A model generated the notes under the pieces. The model was not told the origin of the DNA, ran no database searches, and saw nothing but the letters and a program-made list of their open reading frames with translations. Both the position numbers and the translations under genes were made by a program. A stretch of DNA of 12,670 nt. Source: Candidatus Zambryskiibacteriota bacterium (GTDB taxonomy: Bacteria > Patescibacteriota > Minisyncoccia > Phycocordibacterales > Zambryskibacteraceae). The stretch covers positions 1-12,670 of the forward strand of contig JANLIM010000035.1 of NCBI GenBank assembly GCA_024654145.1. The letters run 5' to 3'. Below are positions 1 to 7,071 of this stretch, piece by piece (position 1 is the first letter of the stretch; each line of letters opens with the position of its first letter).

Positions 1-771
1 TATCGAAAGAAGCATTATGTAGCTGAAAAGACCATTGTGGTAGTGGCAGGCGATGTAACAGAAAAGTTTGTCTTGGACGAAGTCAAAAAACATTTCAAAA
101 CTATCCCTCAAGGCAAAAGGGTTGGGAAGCTACCTGTCAGACCAAAGCAAAAGGCACCTGGCATTGTTGTTGACAAAAAGAAGACGAATCAGACCCACAT
201 GCTACTGGGCTTCCATGCTTATGATGCCAAAGACAAGCGCCTGCCCGCTCTTGCTGTCCTCTCCTCTATATTGGGCGGAGGTATGTCTGGCCGGCTTTGG
301 AGAAAGGTGCGCCATGAACTCGGGGCTTGTTACTACGTATATAGCGCTATTGAGGAAAACACAGACCATGGCGTGCTCGCTATAGCCACCGGTATAAATG
401 CCTCACGTGTTGAGGAGGTGCTCAAAACTATCATTTCTGAAGTGAAGGACTTGAGGGAAAACAAGGTACTTGACGACGAGCTTAAGAAGGCCAAGGAATA
501 CTACATTGGGCACCTTTATATGAGTCTTGAGACAACGCATAAACTCACCGAGTTTTATGGTATCGGAGAGGTTTCTAGCGGCAAGCTCCAAACTCCCTTT
601 GAAATCGAAAAGCAGATTAGGGCTGTAACTGCGGCAGATGTACTAAAAGTTGCCAAAGACATCTTCAAAGACGAGAATCTAAACCTAGCTATTGTTGGAA
701 ACGTCACCAATACCAGAGAAGTGAAGAAAGTGTTAACATTTAAATCATGGAGGAAGAAAACGGGAAATTAG
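1..771 (+). CDS. M16 family (insulinase-like) zinc peptidase, C-terminal part
   Basis: The reading frame is open from the left edge, so the gene starts outside the window; the visible part is 256 residues. It matches the C-terminal half of M16 peptidases: a strand ending in VVVAGDV at the start, then a GGGMSGRLWRKVRHELGACY segment (about residues 97-116), which is the glycine-rich plus R..LG..Y substrate-cleft region of this family, and a closing NLNLAIVGNV strand. The catalytic HxxEH zinc site belongs to the missing N-terminal half, so activity cannot be judged. Family members cleave peptides or processed proteins, often at or outside the membrane. The last 25 bases overlap the next gene, which suggests co-transcription. 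The family assignment is firm; substrate and exact subfamily are not known. Confidence 0.9.
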   Translation, partial: YRKKHYVAEKTIVVVAGDVTEKFVLDEVKKHFKTIPQGKRVGKLPVRPKQKAPGIVVDKKKTNQTHMLLGFHAYDAKDKRLPALAVLSSILGGGMSGRLWRKVRHELGACYYVYSAIEENTDHGVLAIATGINASRVEEVLKTIISEVKDLRENKVLDDELKKAKEYYIGHLYMSLETTHKLTEFYGIGEVSSGKLQTPFEIEKQIRAVTAADVLKVAKDIFKDENLNLAIVGNVTNTREVKKVLTFKSWRKKTGN

Positions 772-1820
772 TCATTACCACAGGTAGCTGGGTCAGGGGA
801 GTAATAGTGGTGGCTCTGGCTCTCGCCATTTATCAAATAGGGGGCTTTGTTTTGGTGGTTGTTGCATCTATTGTGATAGCTTCTGCTATAGAGCCTTTTA
901 CTCAATGGGTGAGAAGGAGGGGCATACCGCGCGTGCCGGCGGTTGTATTTGTCTATGTTGTTGGCGCAGCCTTGCTTGCGGGGTTCTTTTATTTCCTCCT
1001 CTTACCTCTTATAGGTGAGATTTCTAGTTTTATAAAGACTCTCACTTTATATTCTAATTCGCTTACAAACGGAAGCGTTCTTTCTGGTATGTTTGAGTCG
1101 CAAAGAGTTTTTGGAGGGCTAGACACTCCAGCTGTGATGAGAGAGATTAATGGCTACCTTAATAGCTTTTCTGAGTTTCTTTCACAAGGAGTATTTTCTA
1201 CTGTCTCTACTATCTTTGGAGGTGTTGTGAGTTTTGTATTGATGTTGGTGCTTTCATTTTATCTTGCGGTACAGGAGGACGGCGTGGCTAAGTTTCTAAA
1301 AATTATCGTCCCCGTTCAGCACGAGCAGTATGCAGTGAGTCTCTGGCGCCGCTCCCAGCTCAAGATCGGATATTGGATGCAGGGCCAACTTATCCTCGCA
1401 GTGTTGGTTATGGCCTTGGTCTACATAGGTCTTCTTATCATCGGAATTCCACACGCTCTCCTCCTGGCAGTAATCGCTGGGGTTTTAGAGCTCATACCAC
1501 TTTTCGGAGCCACGCTTGCAGCTATACCGGCATTGTTTGTTGCCTACACTTTTGGCGGGACAACTACAGCGCTTATCGTCGCTCTGCTCTACTTCCTTAT
1601 TCAACAGCTTGAGAATCACGTCATTTACCCGCAGGTGGTTAGAAAAATGGTTGGTGTTCCGGCCATTGTTTCTATCCTCGCACTAGTTATCGGCGCTAAG
1701 CTTGCAGGTTTTCTAGGAGTGCTTATTTCTGTACCAGTGGCTGCAGTCCTCATGGAATATCTTGCCGACATGGAAGAAAGGAAAATCGCTAGTCTAACGC
1801 GGACAGAACCAAAGGTATAA
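747..1820 (+). CDS. AI-2E family (PerM/YdiK-like) membrane transporter
   Basis: This 357-residue polytopic membrane protein has the usual length and layout of the AI-2E/PerM family. There are two N-terminal hydrophobic segments (about residues 16-45 and 58-88), a less hydrophobic stretch (90-150), then a block of roughly five or six further segments to about residue 338. The family-typical C-terminal motifs are visible: GVLELIPLFGA around residue 247 and QQLENHVIYPQVV around 283. Members are proposed exporters or exchangers of small molecules or ions; the AI-2 link holds for few of them, so the substrate is unknown. The ATG lies inside the end of the peptidase gene. No Shine-Dalgarno lies upstream; a GGAGGA happens to follow the ATG. 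metG begins 2 bases after its stop. Confidence 0.9.
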   Translation: MEEENGKLVITTGSWVRGVIVVALALAIYQIGGFVLVVVASIVIASAIEPFTQWVRRRGIPRVPAVVFVYVVGAALLAGFFYFLLLPLIGEISSFIKTLTLYSNSLTNGSVLSGMFESQRVFGGLDTPAVMREINGYLNSFSEFLSQGVFSTVSTIFGGVVSFVLMLVLSFYLAVQEDGVAKFLKIIVPVQHEQYAVSLWRRSQLKIGYWMQGQLILAVLVMALVYIGLLIIGIPHALLLAVIAGVLELIPLFGATLAAIPALFVAYTFGGTTTALIVALLYFLIQQLENHVIYPQVVRKMVGVPAIVSILALVIGAKLAGFLGVLISVPVAAVLMEYLADMEERKIASLTRTEPKV

Positions 1821-1822
1821 AA

Positions 1823-3247
1823 ATGTCAGAAAATAAAAGTTTCTACATCACTACGACGCTTCCTTATGTTAATGCTGAGCCGCACATGGGGCACGCTCTG
1901 GAGTTTATACGTGCCGATATCATTGCGCGCTCCAAAGAACTTCAGGGATTTGAAGTGTTTTTCAATACAGGTACCGATGAACACGGGCAAAAGGTCTTTG
2001 CGGCAGCACATGGTAAGGATGTCCAAAGTTATGTGGACGAGTATGCGGAAAAGTTCAAAGAACTTTTGCCTAAGCTTGGGATTTTAGAAAACATTCACTT
2101 TATCCGCACTACTGACCCGAAGCATATAGAGGCAGCACAAGAATTCTGGAAAAGGGTGGACAAAAACGGTTATATCTATAAGAAAAGCTACAAGACAAAG
2201 TATTGCATCGGTTGTGAGGCAGAAAAAACCGATTCAGAGATTGAGAACGGGAGTTGCATTATCCATACCAACCTTGAGCTGGAAGAGAGGGAAGAGGAGA
2301 ATTACTTCTTCAAGTATTCTGAATTTAGCCAGAAGCTTCTAGATTTCTACGAAAAAAAACCAAATTTCGTTATTCCCGAAAGCAGGCTAAATGAGATGAG
2401 AGAGTTTATTAATGGAGGCTTGCAGGACTTTTCGATCTCAAGATTAAAGGAGAAAATGTCTTGGGGCATACCAGTGCCTGGGGATAAGAATCATGTAATG
2501 TACGTCTGGTTTGACGCGCTCACCAGCTACATCTCTACTCTCGGATGGCCAAATGATGATGAGACATTTGAGAAATTCTGGGCCAACAGTACTCCCGTGC
2601 AGTACTGCGGCAAAGACAACACTCGCTTCCAGTCGGGTATGTGGCAGGCCATGCTTATGGCGGCAGGGCTTCCGAACAGCCACAAGATTGTGGTCAATGG
2701 TTTTGTAACAGGAGAGGGAGGGGTAAAAATGTCTAAGTCGCTTGGTAATGTAGTGAATCCTACCCAGTTGGTAGATGAGTATGGAACAGATGCTCTGCGC
2801 TACTTTGTCGCACGAGAACTCAGCACGTTTGAAGACACCCCCTTTACCGTAGAGCGCTTCAAAGAAGCGTATAACGCCAATCTTGCCAACGGTATAGGCA
2901 ATCTTACCTCGCGCATTATGACTCTTGCTGAAGCCAATCTTCCTGGACCTGTAGTGTCAAGGACCGTCCTTGACATGCCTGTTGAGCTAGAGGAAGCGCT
3001 AAATAACTTTGAAATTCAAAAGGCCATGAATCATATTTGGGAGGAAATAGGTGAACTCGACAAAGAAATTCAAGACAAGAAACCGTGGGCATCCAAAGAT
3101 AAAGAAGTAATTTCAGACTTAGTTATTAAGCTTTACTCTATTGCCCGTATGCTTAACCCATTACTACCCGAAACTTCTAATAAAATTAAGGCACTGATAA
3201 AGGTTAATAAAAAACCCTCTGAACCGCTTTTCCTCCGTAAAGATTAA
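1823..3247 (+). CDS. metG: Methionine--tRNA ligase (class I)
   Basis: Charges tRNA-Met with methionine in the cytoplasm, using ATP. The class I signatures are clear: HMGH (residues 21-24, the HIGH motif) and KMSKS (302-306), with the WFDALTSYIS methionine-pocket region near 229. A single zinc knuckle of the Thermus type is present, with C128, C131, C145 and H148. The helical anticodon-binding domain runs from about 345 to 460. At 474 residues the protein stops there and lacks the C-terminal EMAP/Trbp111-like tRNA-binding domain that longer MetRS proteins carry; short forms are common, so this is not a truncation. The segment YCGKDNTRFQSGMWQAML has Q where most bacteria have H after the F. An AAAGG lies 7 bases before the ATG. 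Confidence 0.97.
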   Translation: MSENKSFYITTTLPYVNAEPHMGHALEFIRADIIARSKELQGFEVFFNTGTDEHGQKVFAAAHGKDVQSYVDEYAEKFKELLPKLGILENIHFIRTTDPKHIEAAQEFWKRVDKNGYIYKKSYKTKYCIGCEAEKTDSEIENGSCIIHTNLELEEREEENYFFKYSEFSQKLLDFYEKKPNFVIPESRLNEMREFINGGLQDFSISRLKEKMSWGIPVPGDKNHVMYVWFDALTSYISTLGWPNDDETFEKFWANSTPVQYCGKDNTRFQSGMWQAMLMAAGLPNSHKIVVNGFVTGEGGVKMSKSLGNVVNPTQLVDEYGTDALRYFVARELSTFEDTPFTVERFKEAYNANLANGIGNLTSRIMTLAEANLPGPVVSRTVLDMPVELEEALNNFEIQKAMNHIWEEIGELDKEIQDKKPWASKDKEVISDLVIKLYSIARMLNPLLPETSNKIKALIKVNKKPSEPLFLRKD

Positions 3248-3271
3248 GATAGTTCGACAAACTCACTATAA

Positions 3272-4036
3272 ATGCCCAAATACTTTGATATACATTCTCA
3301 TCTGGATGCTGCGCAGTACGACGCAGATAGGATAGAGGTAATTCAAAGGCTCCGTGACACAGACACTCATACCATTAGTATCGGCACTGATCTCGAATCG
3401 TCCAAACGAGCCGTCGCACTGGCCGACAAGTACCCTGAAATCTACGCTTGTATAGGGGTGCTTGCGGTAGATAATACGGAAGTTGATTTTGACGCAGTGG
3501 AATTTGGAAAGCTAGTGAGTCACCCCAAGGTGGTCGCAATAGGAGAATGCGGGTTAGATTTTTTTCACGCTGATAAATCAGACTATGACAGGCAGAAAAA
3601 GATTTTTATTGACCAGATTGAATTTGCTATTAAACATGATAAGCCTCTTATGATTCACGTGCGCAATGCTTACGAAGAAATTTTAGAGATTCTTGAGTCA
3701 CTTGGCGGTGAAACCGCCAAGTTACGGGGGAATGTGCACTTTTTTGCCGGGAACTGGGAAGTGGCACAACGATTCTTTGCTCTAGGTTTTACCGTGTCGT
3801 TTACCGGCGTCATTACCTTTACCCACGACTATGATGAAGTGATAAAAAATGCCCCGCTCGAGTTTATTATGGCTGAGACAGATGCTCCATATGTTGCCCC
3901 AGTGCCTTATAGGGGCAAAAGGAATGAGCCGAGCTATGTATCGGAAGTGGTGAAGCGGATTGCCGAAATACGTGGGGAGGACTTGGAGTCAGTCAGGCAG
4001 GCGCTTGTCAATAACGCTCTTCGTATGATAGTGTAG
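3272..4036 (+). CDS. TatD family metal-dependent hydrolase (putative DNase)
   Basis: This 254-residue TIM-barrel amidohydrolase has the normal length for TatD. The metal-binding residues expected for the family are visible: HSH (H8, H10), GECGLDFF (E92), IHVR (H129), NVHFFAG (H156) and ETDAPY (E202-D204). Characterised relatives are Mg-dependent 3'-5' exonucleases acting on DNA and RNA, implicated in repair and quality control. One oddity is that the usual G-x-H-P motif after the third strand reads CIGVLAVDN here, without the histidine. The gene sits 24 bases after metG, and tatD next to metG is a common bacterial pairing. No Shine-Dalgarno precedes the ATG. Confidence 0.93.
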   Translation: MPKYFDIHSHLDAAQYDADRIEVIQRLRDTDTHTISIGTDLESSKRAVALADKYPEIYACIGVLAVDNTEVDFDAVEFGKLVSHPKVVAIGECGLDFFHADKSDYDRQKKIFIDQIEFAIKHDKPLMIHVRNAYEEILEILESLGGETAKLRGNVHFFAGNWEVAQRFFALGFTVSFTGVITFTHDYDEVIKNAPLEFIMAETDAPYVAPVPYRGKRNEPSYVSEVVKRIAEIRGEDLESVRQALVNNALRMIV

Positions 4037-4045
4037 TACCCACTT

Positions 4046-4528
4046 ATGGAAATTAGCGCAAACAAGGACACTGGTCAGACCGTCTATGAATTGGCGTATT
4101 TGGTGTTACCAAGTATCGCCGAAGAAGGGCTAGGTAAGGTGGTAGAAAGCCTCAAAGGCATCATCGCTAGAGAGGGCGGTACAGAGATTGCCGGAGAAGA
4201 CCCTTTCAAACAAGAGCTCTCCTACACTATGACCAAGACTATCGGTGCAAGCCGATACGTGGTCAACGACGCATACCTTGGTTGGATTAAGTTCGACTTG
4301 CCCGCCGAAGCTTCAGCGAAGGAGGGAGTAGAGCACCCAGCCAACAAAATCAAGGCAGATGTGGAGAAAATGGATGAGATTGTCCGTATACTTTTGGTCA
4401 AAGCTCCTAGGGAGACTACCTTTACCTTTGCTGAGGCCAGGAAGGCCCTTGAGGTAGAAGAGGCTGAAGAAGCTGAACCCGCCGACGTCGAAGACTCTGG
4501 CGAGGTGAAAGAGGCAGTGGTAGAATAA
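4046..4528 (+). CDS. rpsF: 30S ribosomal protein S6
   Basis: S6 is a small-subunit protein that binds 16S rRNA together with S18. The 160-residue product opens with the S6 strand YELAYLVLPSI, followed by the first helix and strands, and carries the second helix plus DEIVRILLVKAPRE (residues 110-123), the counterpart of the conserved S6 segment around V-R-Y-L-V. It is longer than a typical S6 (about 95-135 residues) for two reasons. There is an inserted loop PAEASAKEG at residues 86-94, encoded by a palindromic repeat, and an acidic C-terminal tail (about 131-160). Identity is supported strongly by the following ssb and rpsR genes, the classic S6-SSB-S18 order. No Shine-Dalgarno is evident. 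Confidence 0.93.
   Translation: MEISANKDTGQTVYELAYLVLPSIAEEGLGKVVESLKGIIAREGGTEIAGEDPFKQELSYTMTKTIGASRYVVNDAYLGWIKFDLPAEASAKEGVEHPANKIKADVEKMDEIVRILLVKAPRETTFTFAEARKALEVEEAEEAEPADVEDSGEVKEAVVE
4301..4326 (+). repeat. GC-rich palindromic repeat inserted in frame in rpsF
   Basis: The 26-bp segment begins CCCGCCGAAGCTTC and ends GCGAAGGAGGG. Its outer CCCGCC and GGAGGG pair with one mismatch, and GAAGCTTC in the middle is a perfect palindrome. It encodes PAEASAKEG in a loop where S6 proteins normally pass straight from a strand into the second helix. The sequence resembles a GAAGC..CAGCGAAGG.GG dispersed repeat that I recall from Patescibacteria genomes; only one copy is visible here, so the dispersed nature is recalled knowledge and not shown by this window. 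Confidence 0.55.
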
Positions 4529-4532
4529 AATC

Positions 4533-4979
4533 ATGTATCTCAACAAAGCTATTCTAATCGGTAATCTGACCCGCGACCCAGAGCTCAAGAGCTTGCCTAG
4601 CGGTATCCAGGTTGCTACTATCGGCCTTGCTACCAATAGGACTTGGAAAGACAAGGATGGTAACAAGAAGGAAGACACCCAGTTCCACAACATCGTAGTC
4701 TTCGGCCGCCAAGCAGAAACTTCTGCTCAGTTTCTCCGCAAGGGTTCAAGCATTTTGGTAGAAGGACGCATGCAGACTCGAAGCTGGGATGCAGCAGACG
4801 GGACCAAAAAGTACCGCACAGAGATTGTGGCAGACAGGATTCAGTTTGGTCCACGTCCGGCTGGAGCTGGTGCTCCAGCAGCGGCACCGATTACGAAAGA
4901 GGATGACCAGCCGGCTCCTCCAGCAGATGCCATAGAGTATCCGGAAGAAAACATTAACGTAGATGATATACCATTTTAG
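4533..4979 (+). CDS. ssb: Single-stranded DNA-binding protein
   Basis: Coats single-stranded DNA during replication, recombination and repair, and recruits partner proteins through its C-terminal tip. The 148-residue protein has the complete OB-fold (about 1-107), starting MYLNKAILIGNLTRDPELK and containing the conserved FHNIVVFGRQAE and GSSILVEGRMQTRSW segments. It is followed by a Pro/Ala-rich linker and the acidic tail ending VDDIPF, the standard partner-binding tip. It lies between rpsF (4-base gap) and rpsR (2-base gap), the usual bacterial arrangement, so the three are almost certainly one transcript. Confidence 0.97.
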   Translation: MYLNKAILIGNLTRDPELKSLPSGIQVATIGLATNRTWKDKDGNKKEDTQFHNIVVFGRQAETSAQFLRKGSSILVEGRMQTRSWDAADGTKKYRTEIVADRIQFGPRPAGAGAPAAAPITKEDDQPAPPADAIEYPEENINVDDIPF

Positions 4980-4981
4980 TT

Positions 4982-5188
4982 ATGATGAATAAGAAAAATT
5001 ACTTTAAAGAAAATAAGATCGAACATATCGACTACAAGGACGTCGAGACTCTTAAACTATTCCTCACTCCTCATGCGCGTATCCAGTCCCGCAAGCGCTC
5101 AGGAGTGCCTTCTATAGATCAGCGCGAACTTGCTGTCGCTATCAAGCGCGCACGATTCCTTGGATTGCTTCCTTACGTTTCTCGTTAG
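4982..5188 (+). CDS. rpsR: 30S ribosomal protein S18
   Basis: S18 binds the central domain of 16S rRNA next to S6. The 68-residue product has the family core: DYKDVETLKLFLTPHARI, the basic QSRKRSGV patch (S18 typically has R-R-R-T-G here), and the signature RELAVAIKRARFLGLLPYV near the C-terminus. No zinc-binding cysteines are present. The ATG is immediately followed by a second ATG (4985), so the start could be one codon later. It is the last gene of the plus-strand operon, followed directly by a structured terminator-like element. Confidence 0.95.
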   Translation: MMNKKNYFKENKIEHIDYKDVETLKLFLTPHARIQSRKRSGVPSIDQRELAVAIKRARFLGLLPYVSR

Positions 5189-5194
5189 TGTTTC

Positions 5195-5295
5195 GCAAAA
5201 CTAGCCTAGAAAAACCACACAGTAATCCCGTGCTCGGGATTCTGCTCGAACTCGCCTCGTCAGGCTCCGTTAGGCTTTTTCTAAACTAGTTTTGC
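5195..5295. terminator. Structured intergenic element A, likely bidirectional terminator between rpsR and efp
   Basis: Outer arms 5195-5214 (GCAAAACTAGCCTAGAAAAA) and 5276-5295 pair over 20 bp with two adjacent mismatches; each strand therefore ends a stem with a T run. Inside are a 7-bp hairpin, AATCCCG / TGCT loop / CGGGATT (5224-5241), and a GCCT / AGGC hairpin (5254-5265, with a second AGGC at 5272-5275 directly before TTTTT). It fills the gap between two converging genes, starting 6 bases after the rpsR stop and ending 4 bases before the efp stop. It shares arm ends, hairpin spacing and loop with element B at 5893-6015, so it is probably a family member and not just a simple terminator. 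Confidence 0.75.
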
Positions 5296-5299
5296 TTCA

Positions 5300-5860
5300 C
5301 TAAACTCTGTCTGTATAATCTCCGGTTTCCGTATTCACACGGATGGTGTCTCCCTCTTTTATAAACATGGGTACTTGGATCTCTGCTCCAGTTTCTAGCA
5401 CTACTGCTTTGGTAGCACCTTGTGCAGTGTTGCCACGAGTGGCTTCGTGAGCTTCGACGACTTTGAGCTCCATCTTGATAGGGAGGCGCAGGCCGATGAT
5501 CCTGTCGTCAAATGTCATGGCGTCCACTTCGATATTGGGCTTGAGGAACTTCGCAGCGGGACCGATAAGTTCTGCATCGAGCTTGAAGCGCTTGCTAGGA
5601 TCTTTGGCTTCTGAGAACCAGAACTCACCGCGGTTTGTATAAAGGTATTTGACCTCGAGCTTATCGATCTCGGCTTCCTCTACTTTGTCGGAGACGTGGA
5701 AGGTGGTTTCGGTAATACGGCTTGTAATGAGGTTCTTAAGCTTTACAGCATTAACAGGCTTCCTCTGTTGTTTGCGGAAAACGTGTGCATCTAGAACCTC
5801 CCAAGGCTCCTTTTCATAAATAATGTATTTGTGAACTGTGATTTCGTTGTATTCCAACAT
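5300..5860 (-). CDS. efp: Translation elongation factor P
   Basis: EF-P binds between the ribosomal P and E sites and relieves stalling at proline stretches. The 186-residue protein has the normal three-domain layout: an N-terminal KOW-like domain (1-62), a central OB domain (about 65-125) and a C-terminal OB domain with the signature TKAVVLETGAEIQVPMFIKEGD and GDYTDRV end. The tip loop that in Escherichia coli reads PGKGQ, with the modified Lys34, reads FRKQQRKPVNAVK here (28-40). An ungapped alignment puts Gln32 at the modified position, with Arg33 and Lys34 beside it. No modification enzyme gene is in the window. The gene is bracketed by structured elements on both sides. No Shine-Dalgarno precedes the ATG. 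Confidence 0.95.
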   Translation of the reverse strand: MLEYNEITVHKYIIYEKEPWEVLDAHVFRKQQRKPVNAVKLKNLITSRITETTFHVSDKVEEAEIDKLEVKYLYTNRGEFWFSEAKDPSKRFKLDAELIGPAAKFLKPNIEVDAMTFDDRIIGLRLPIKMELKVVEAHEATRGNTAQGATKAVVLETGAEIQVPMFIKEGDTIRVNTETGDYTDRV

Positions 5861-5868
5861 AGAAGGTC

Positions 5869-5896
5869 ATTTTACATATAAACTAGGCAAGCGCAA
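5869..5896 (-). promoter_or_regulatory. efp: Possible efp promoter overlapping element B
   Basis: On the minus strand, TTGCGC (5896-5891), a 16-base spacer and TAAAAT (5874-5869) resemble -35 and -10 boxes. Transcription would start about 2-4 bases before the efp ATG, giving an almost leaderless message. This fits the lack of a Shine-Dalgarno, but the match is modest and could be chance in AT-rich DNA. Confidence 0.25.
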
Positions 5897-6015
5897 ACAT
5901 AACTAATAAAAACCGCGCTATCGTTTTCTGCTGAAAACGCACGCTCCACGAGTGCTGTAAAGAGTCATATTATGACTCTTTACCCTCCGTGACGCTTTTT
6001 ATTAGTTACGTTTGC
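5893..6015. terminator. Structured intergenic element B, likely recA terminator
   Basis: Outer arms 5893-5912 (GCAAACATAACTAATAAAAA) and 5996-6015 pair over 20 bp with one mismatch. Nine bases inside the left arm is a 7-bp hairpin CGTTTTC / TGCT / GAAAACG (5922-5939). Next is a GCAC / GTGC hairpin (5939-5955), then a 13-bp perfect palindrome with a 1-base centre (5957-5983), then CTCCGTGACGCTTTTT leading into the right arm. The right arm ends directly at the recA stop codon, so recA transcripts would run straight into the stem and meet a T run at its far side. It is homologous in plan to element A, with the 27-bp palindrome as the main extra part. Confidence 0.75.
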
Positions 6016-7071
6016 TTATACCAAATGCTTTCGAATTTCTTTTAATATCTGGTTTGCGATGGGTTTGTTTTCGCGGAGGAATTGACGAGTGGAGTCGTAG
6101 CCTCGACCGAGTTTTACAGTATCTCCACCCTCTGGAGTGTAGTCGTAGGAATTGCCAGACTTTTTCATCACGCCGAACTTCTCACCGAGGGCGATGATCT
6201 CTCCTTCACGTGAGATGCCTTCGTTGTACATTAGGTCAAACTCGGTCTGGCGGAAGGGGGCAGCTACCTTGTTCTTGACCACTTTCACACGAGTTCTGCC
6301 TCCCATCACTTCCTCTCCCTTTTTGATCTGCGCTATACGGCGGATGTCGAGACGCACCGAGGTATAGAACTTGAGTGCTTTGCCTCCAGGAGTAGTCTCA
6401 GGATTGCCGAACATAACTCCGATCTGCATGCGGATTTGGTTTATAAATATGACAATGGTCTTACTCCTAGCAACGATCGCAGTAAGCTTGCGCAGAGCTT
6501 GGCTCATAAGGCGAGCCTGTTTGCCGACGTGGTAAGCTCCCATGTCTCCTTCTATTTCGTCTTTGGGAGTAAGCGCTGCCACAGAGTCGATGACGATAAC
6601 ATCAAGCTTGCCGGAACGCACAAGCGAATCCACAATCTCAAGTGCCTGTTCTCCTGTGTCTGGCTGTGAGATGAGAAGTTCTTCAATCTTCACACCCAAC
6701 CTTTTTGCATACTCGGGATCCATAGCGTGCTCAGCGTCAATGAATGCGCAGATACCACCCATCTTTTGCGCTTCTGCAATAACATGGAGAGAAAGAGTAG
6801 TTTTGCCGGAAGATTCCGGACCAAATATTTCTACTATACGCCCACGGGGGAGTCCACCAACTCCGAGAGCGGCATCAAGCCCGATACTACCAGTAGGGAT
6901 AGCATCTACTCCCACACGTGGTTTGTCTCCGAGTTTCATAATCGAGTCTTCGCCAAATTTACCTCTGATGGCGTCGAGAGTAGTGTCTATATTTTTGGTC
7001 GGAATACTTTCTTCAGCTTTCATTTTCGCTGGTGCTTGGGGTGCTCGTGCTGTTTTCTTGTTCTTGATCAT
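6016..7071 (-). CDS. recA: Recombinase A
   Basis: RecA forms ATP-dependent filaments on single-stranded DNA, promotes strand exchange and triggers LexA-type self-cleavage. The 351-residue protein has Walker A GPESSGKTT (residues 84-92), Walker B VIVIDSVAAL (158-167), the GNPETTPGGKALKFYTSVR segment covering DNA-binding loop 2 (222-240), and a C-terminal domain ending NQILKEIRKHLV with almost no acidic tail. The N-terminus is longer than usual and basic. A second ATG at 7023 (Met17) would cut the overlap with the upstream gene from 59 to 11 bases; neither start has a Shine-Dalgarno, so the start is uncertain. It sits third in a ftsK, Ig-like protein, recA overlapping cluster. Confidence 0.97.
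   Translation of the reverse strand: MIKNKKTARAPQAPAKMKAEESIPTKNIDTTLDAIRGKFGEDSIMKLGDKPRVGVDAIPTGSIGLDAALGVGGLPRGRIVEIFGPESSGKTTLSLHVIAEAQKMGGICAFIDAEHAMDPEYAKRLGVKIEELLISQPDTGEQALEIVDSLVRSGKLDVIVIDSVAALTPKDEIEGDMGAYHVGKQARLMSQALRKLTAIVARSKTIVIFINQIRMQIGVMFGNPETTPGGKALKFYTSVRLDIRRIAQIKKGEEVMGGRTRVKVVKNKVAAPFRQTEFDLMYNEGISREGEIIALGEKFGVMKKSGNSYDYTPEGGDTVKLGRGYDSTRQFLRENKPIANQILKEIRKHLV

Noticed and set aside
3221..3247. Apparent truncation of metG, missing a C-terminal tRNA-binding domain
   Set aside because: Short MetRS proteins ending after the anticodon-binding domain are common, and the ending EPLFLRKD corresponds to the normal P-L-F-P-R end of that form.
7013..7015. Use of TGA as sense codon (as in some CPR groups)
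   Set aside because: The only in-frame TGA among real genes ends the Ig-like protein at a sensible place, and no conserved gene contains an internal TGA.
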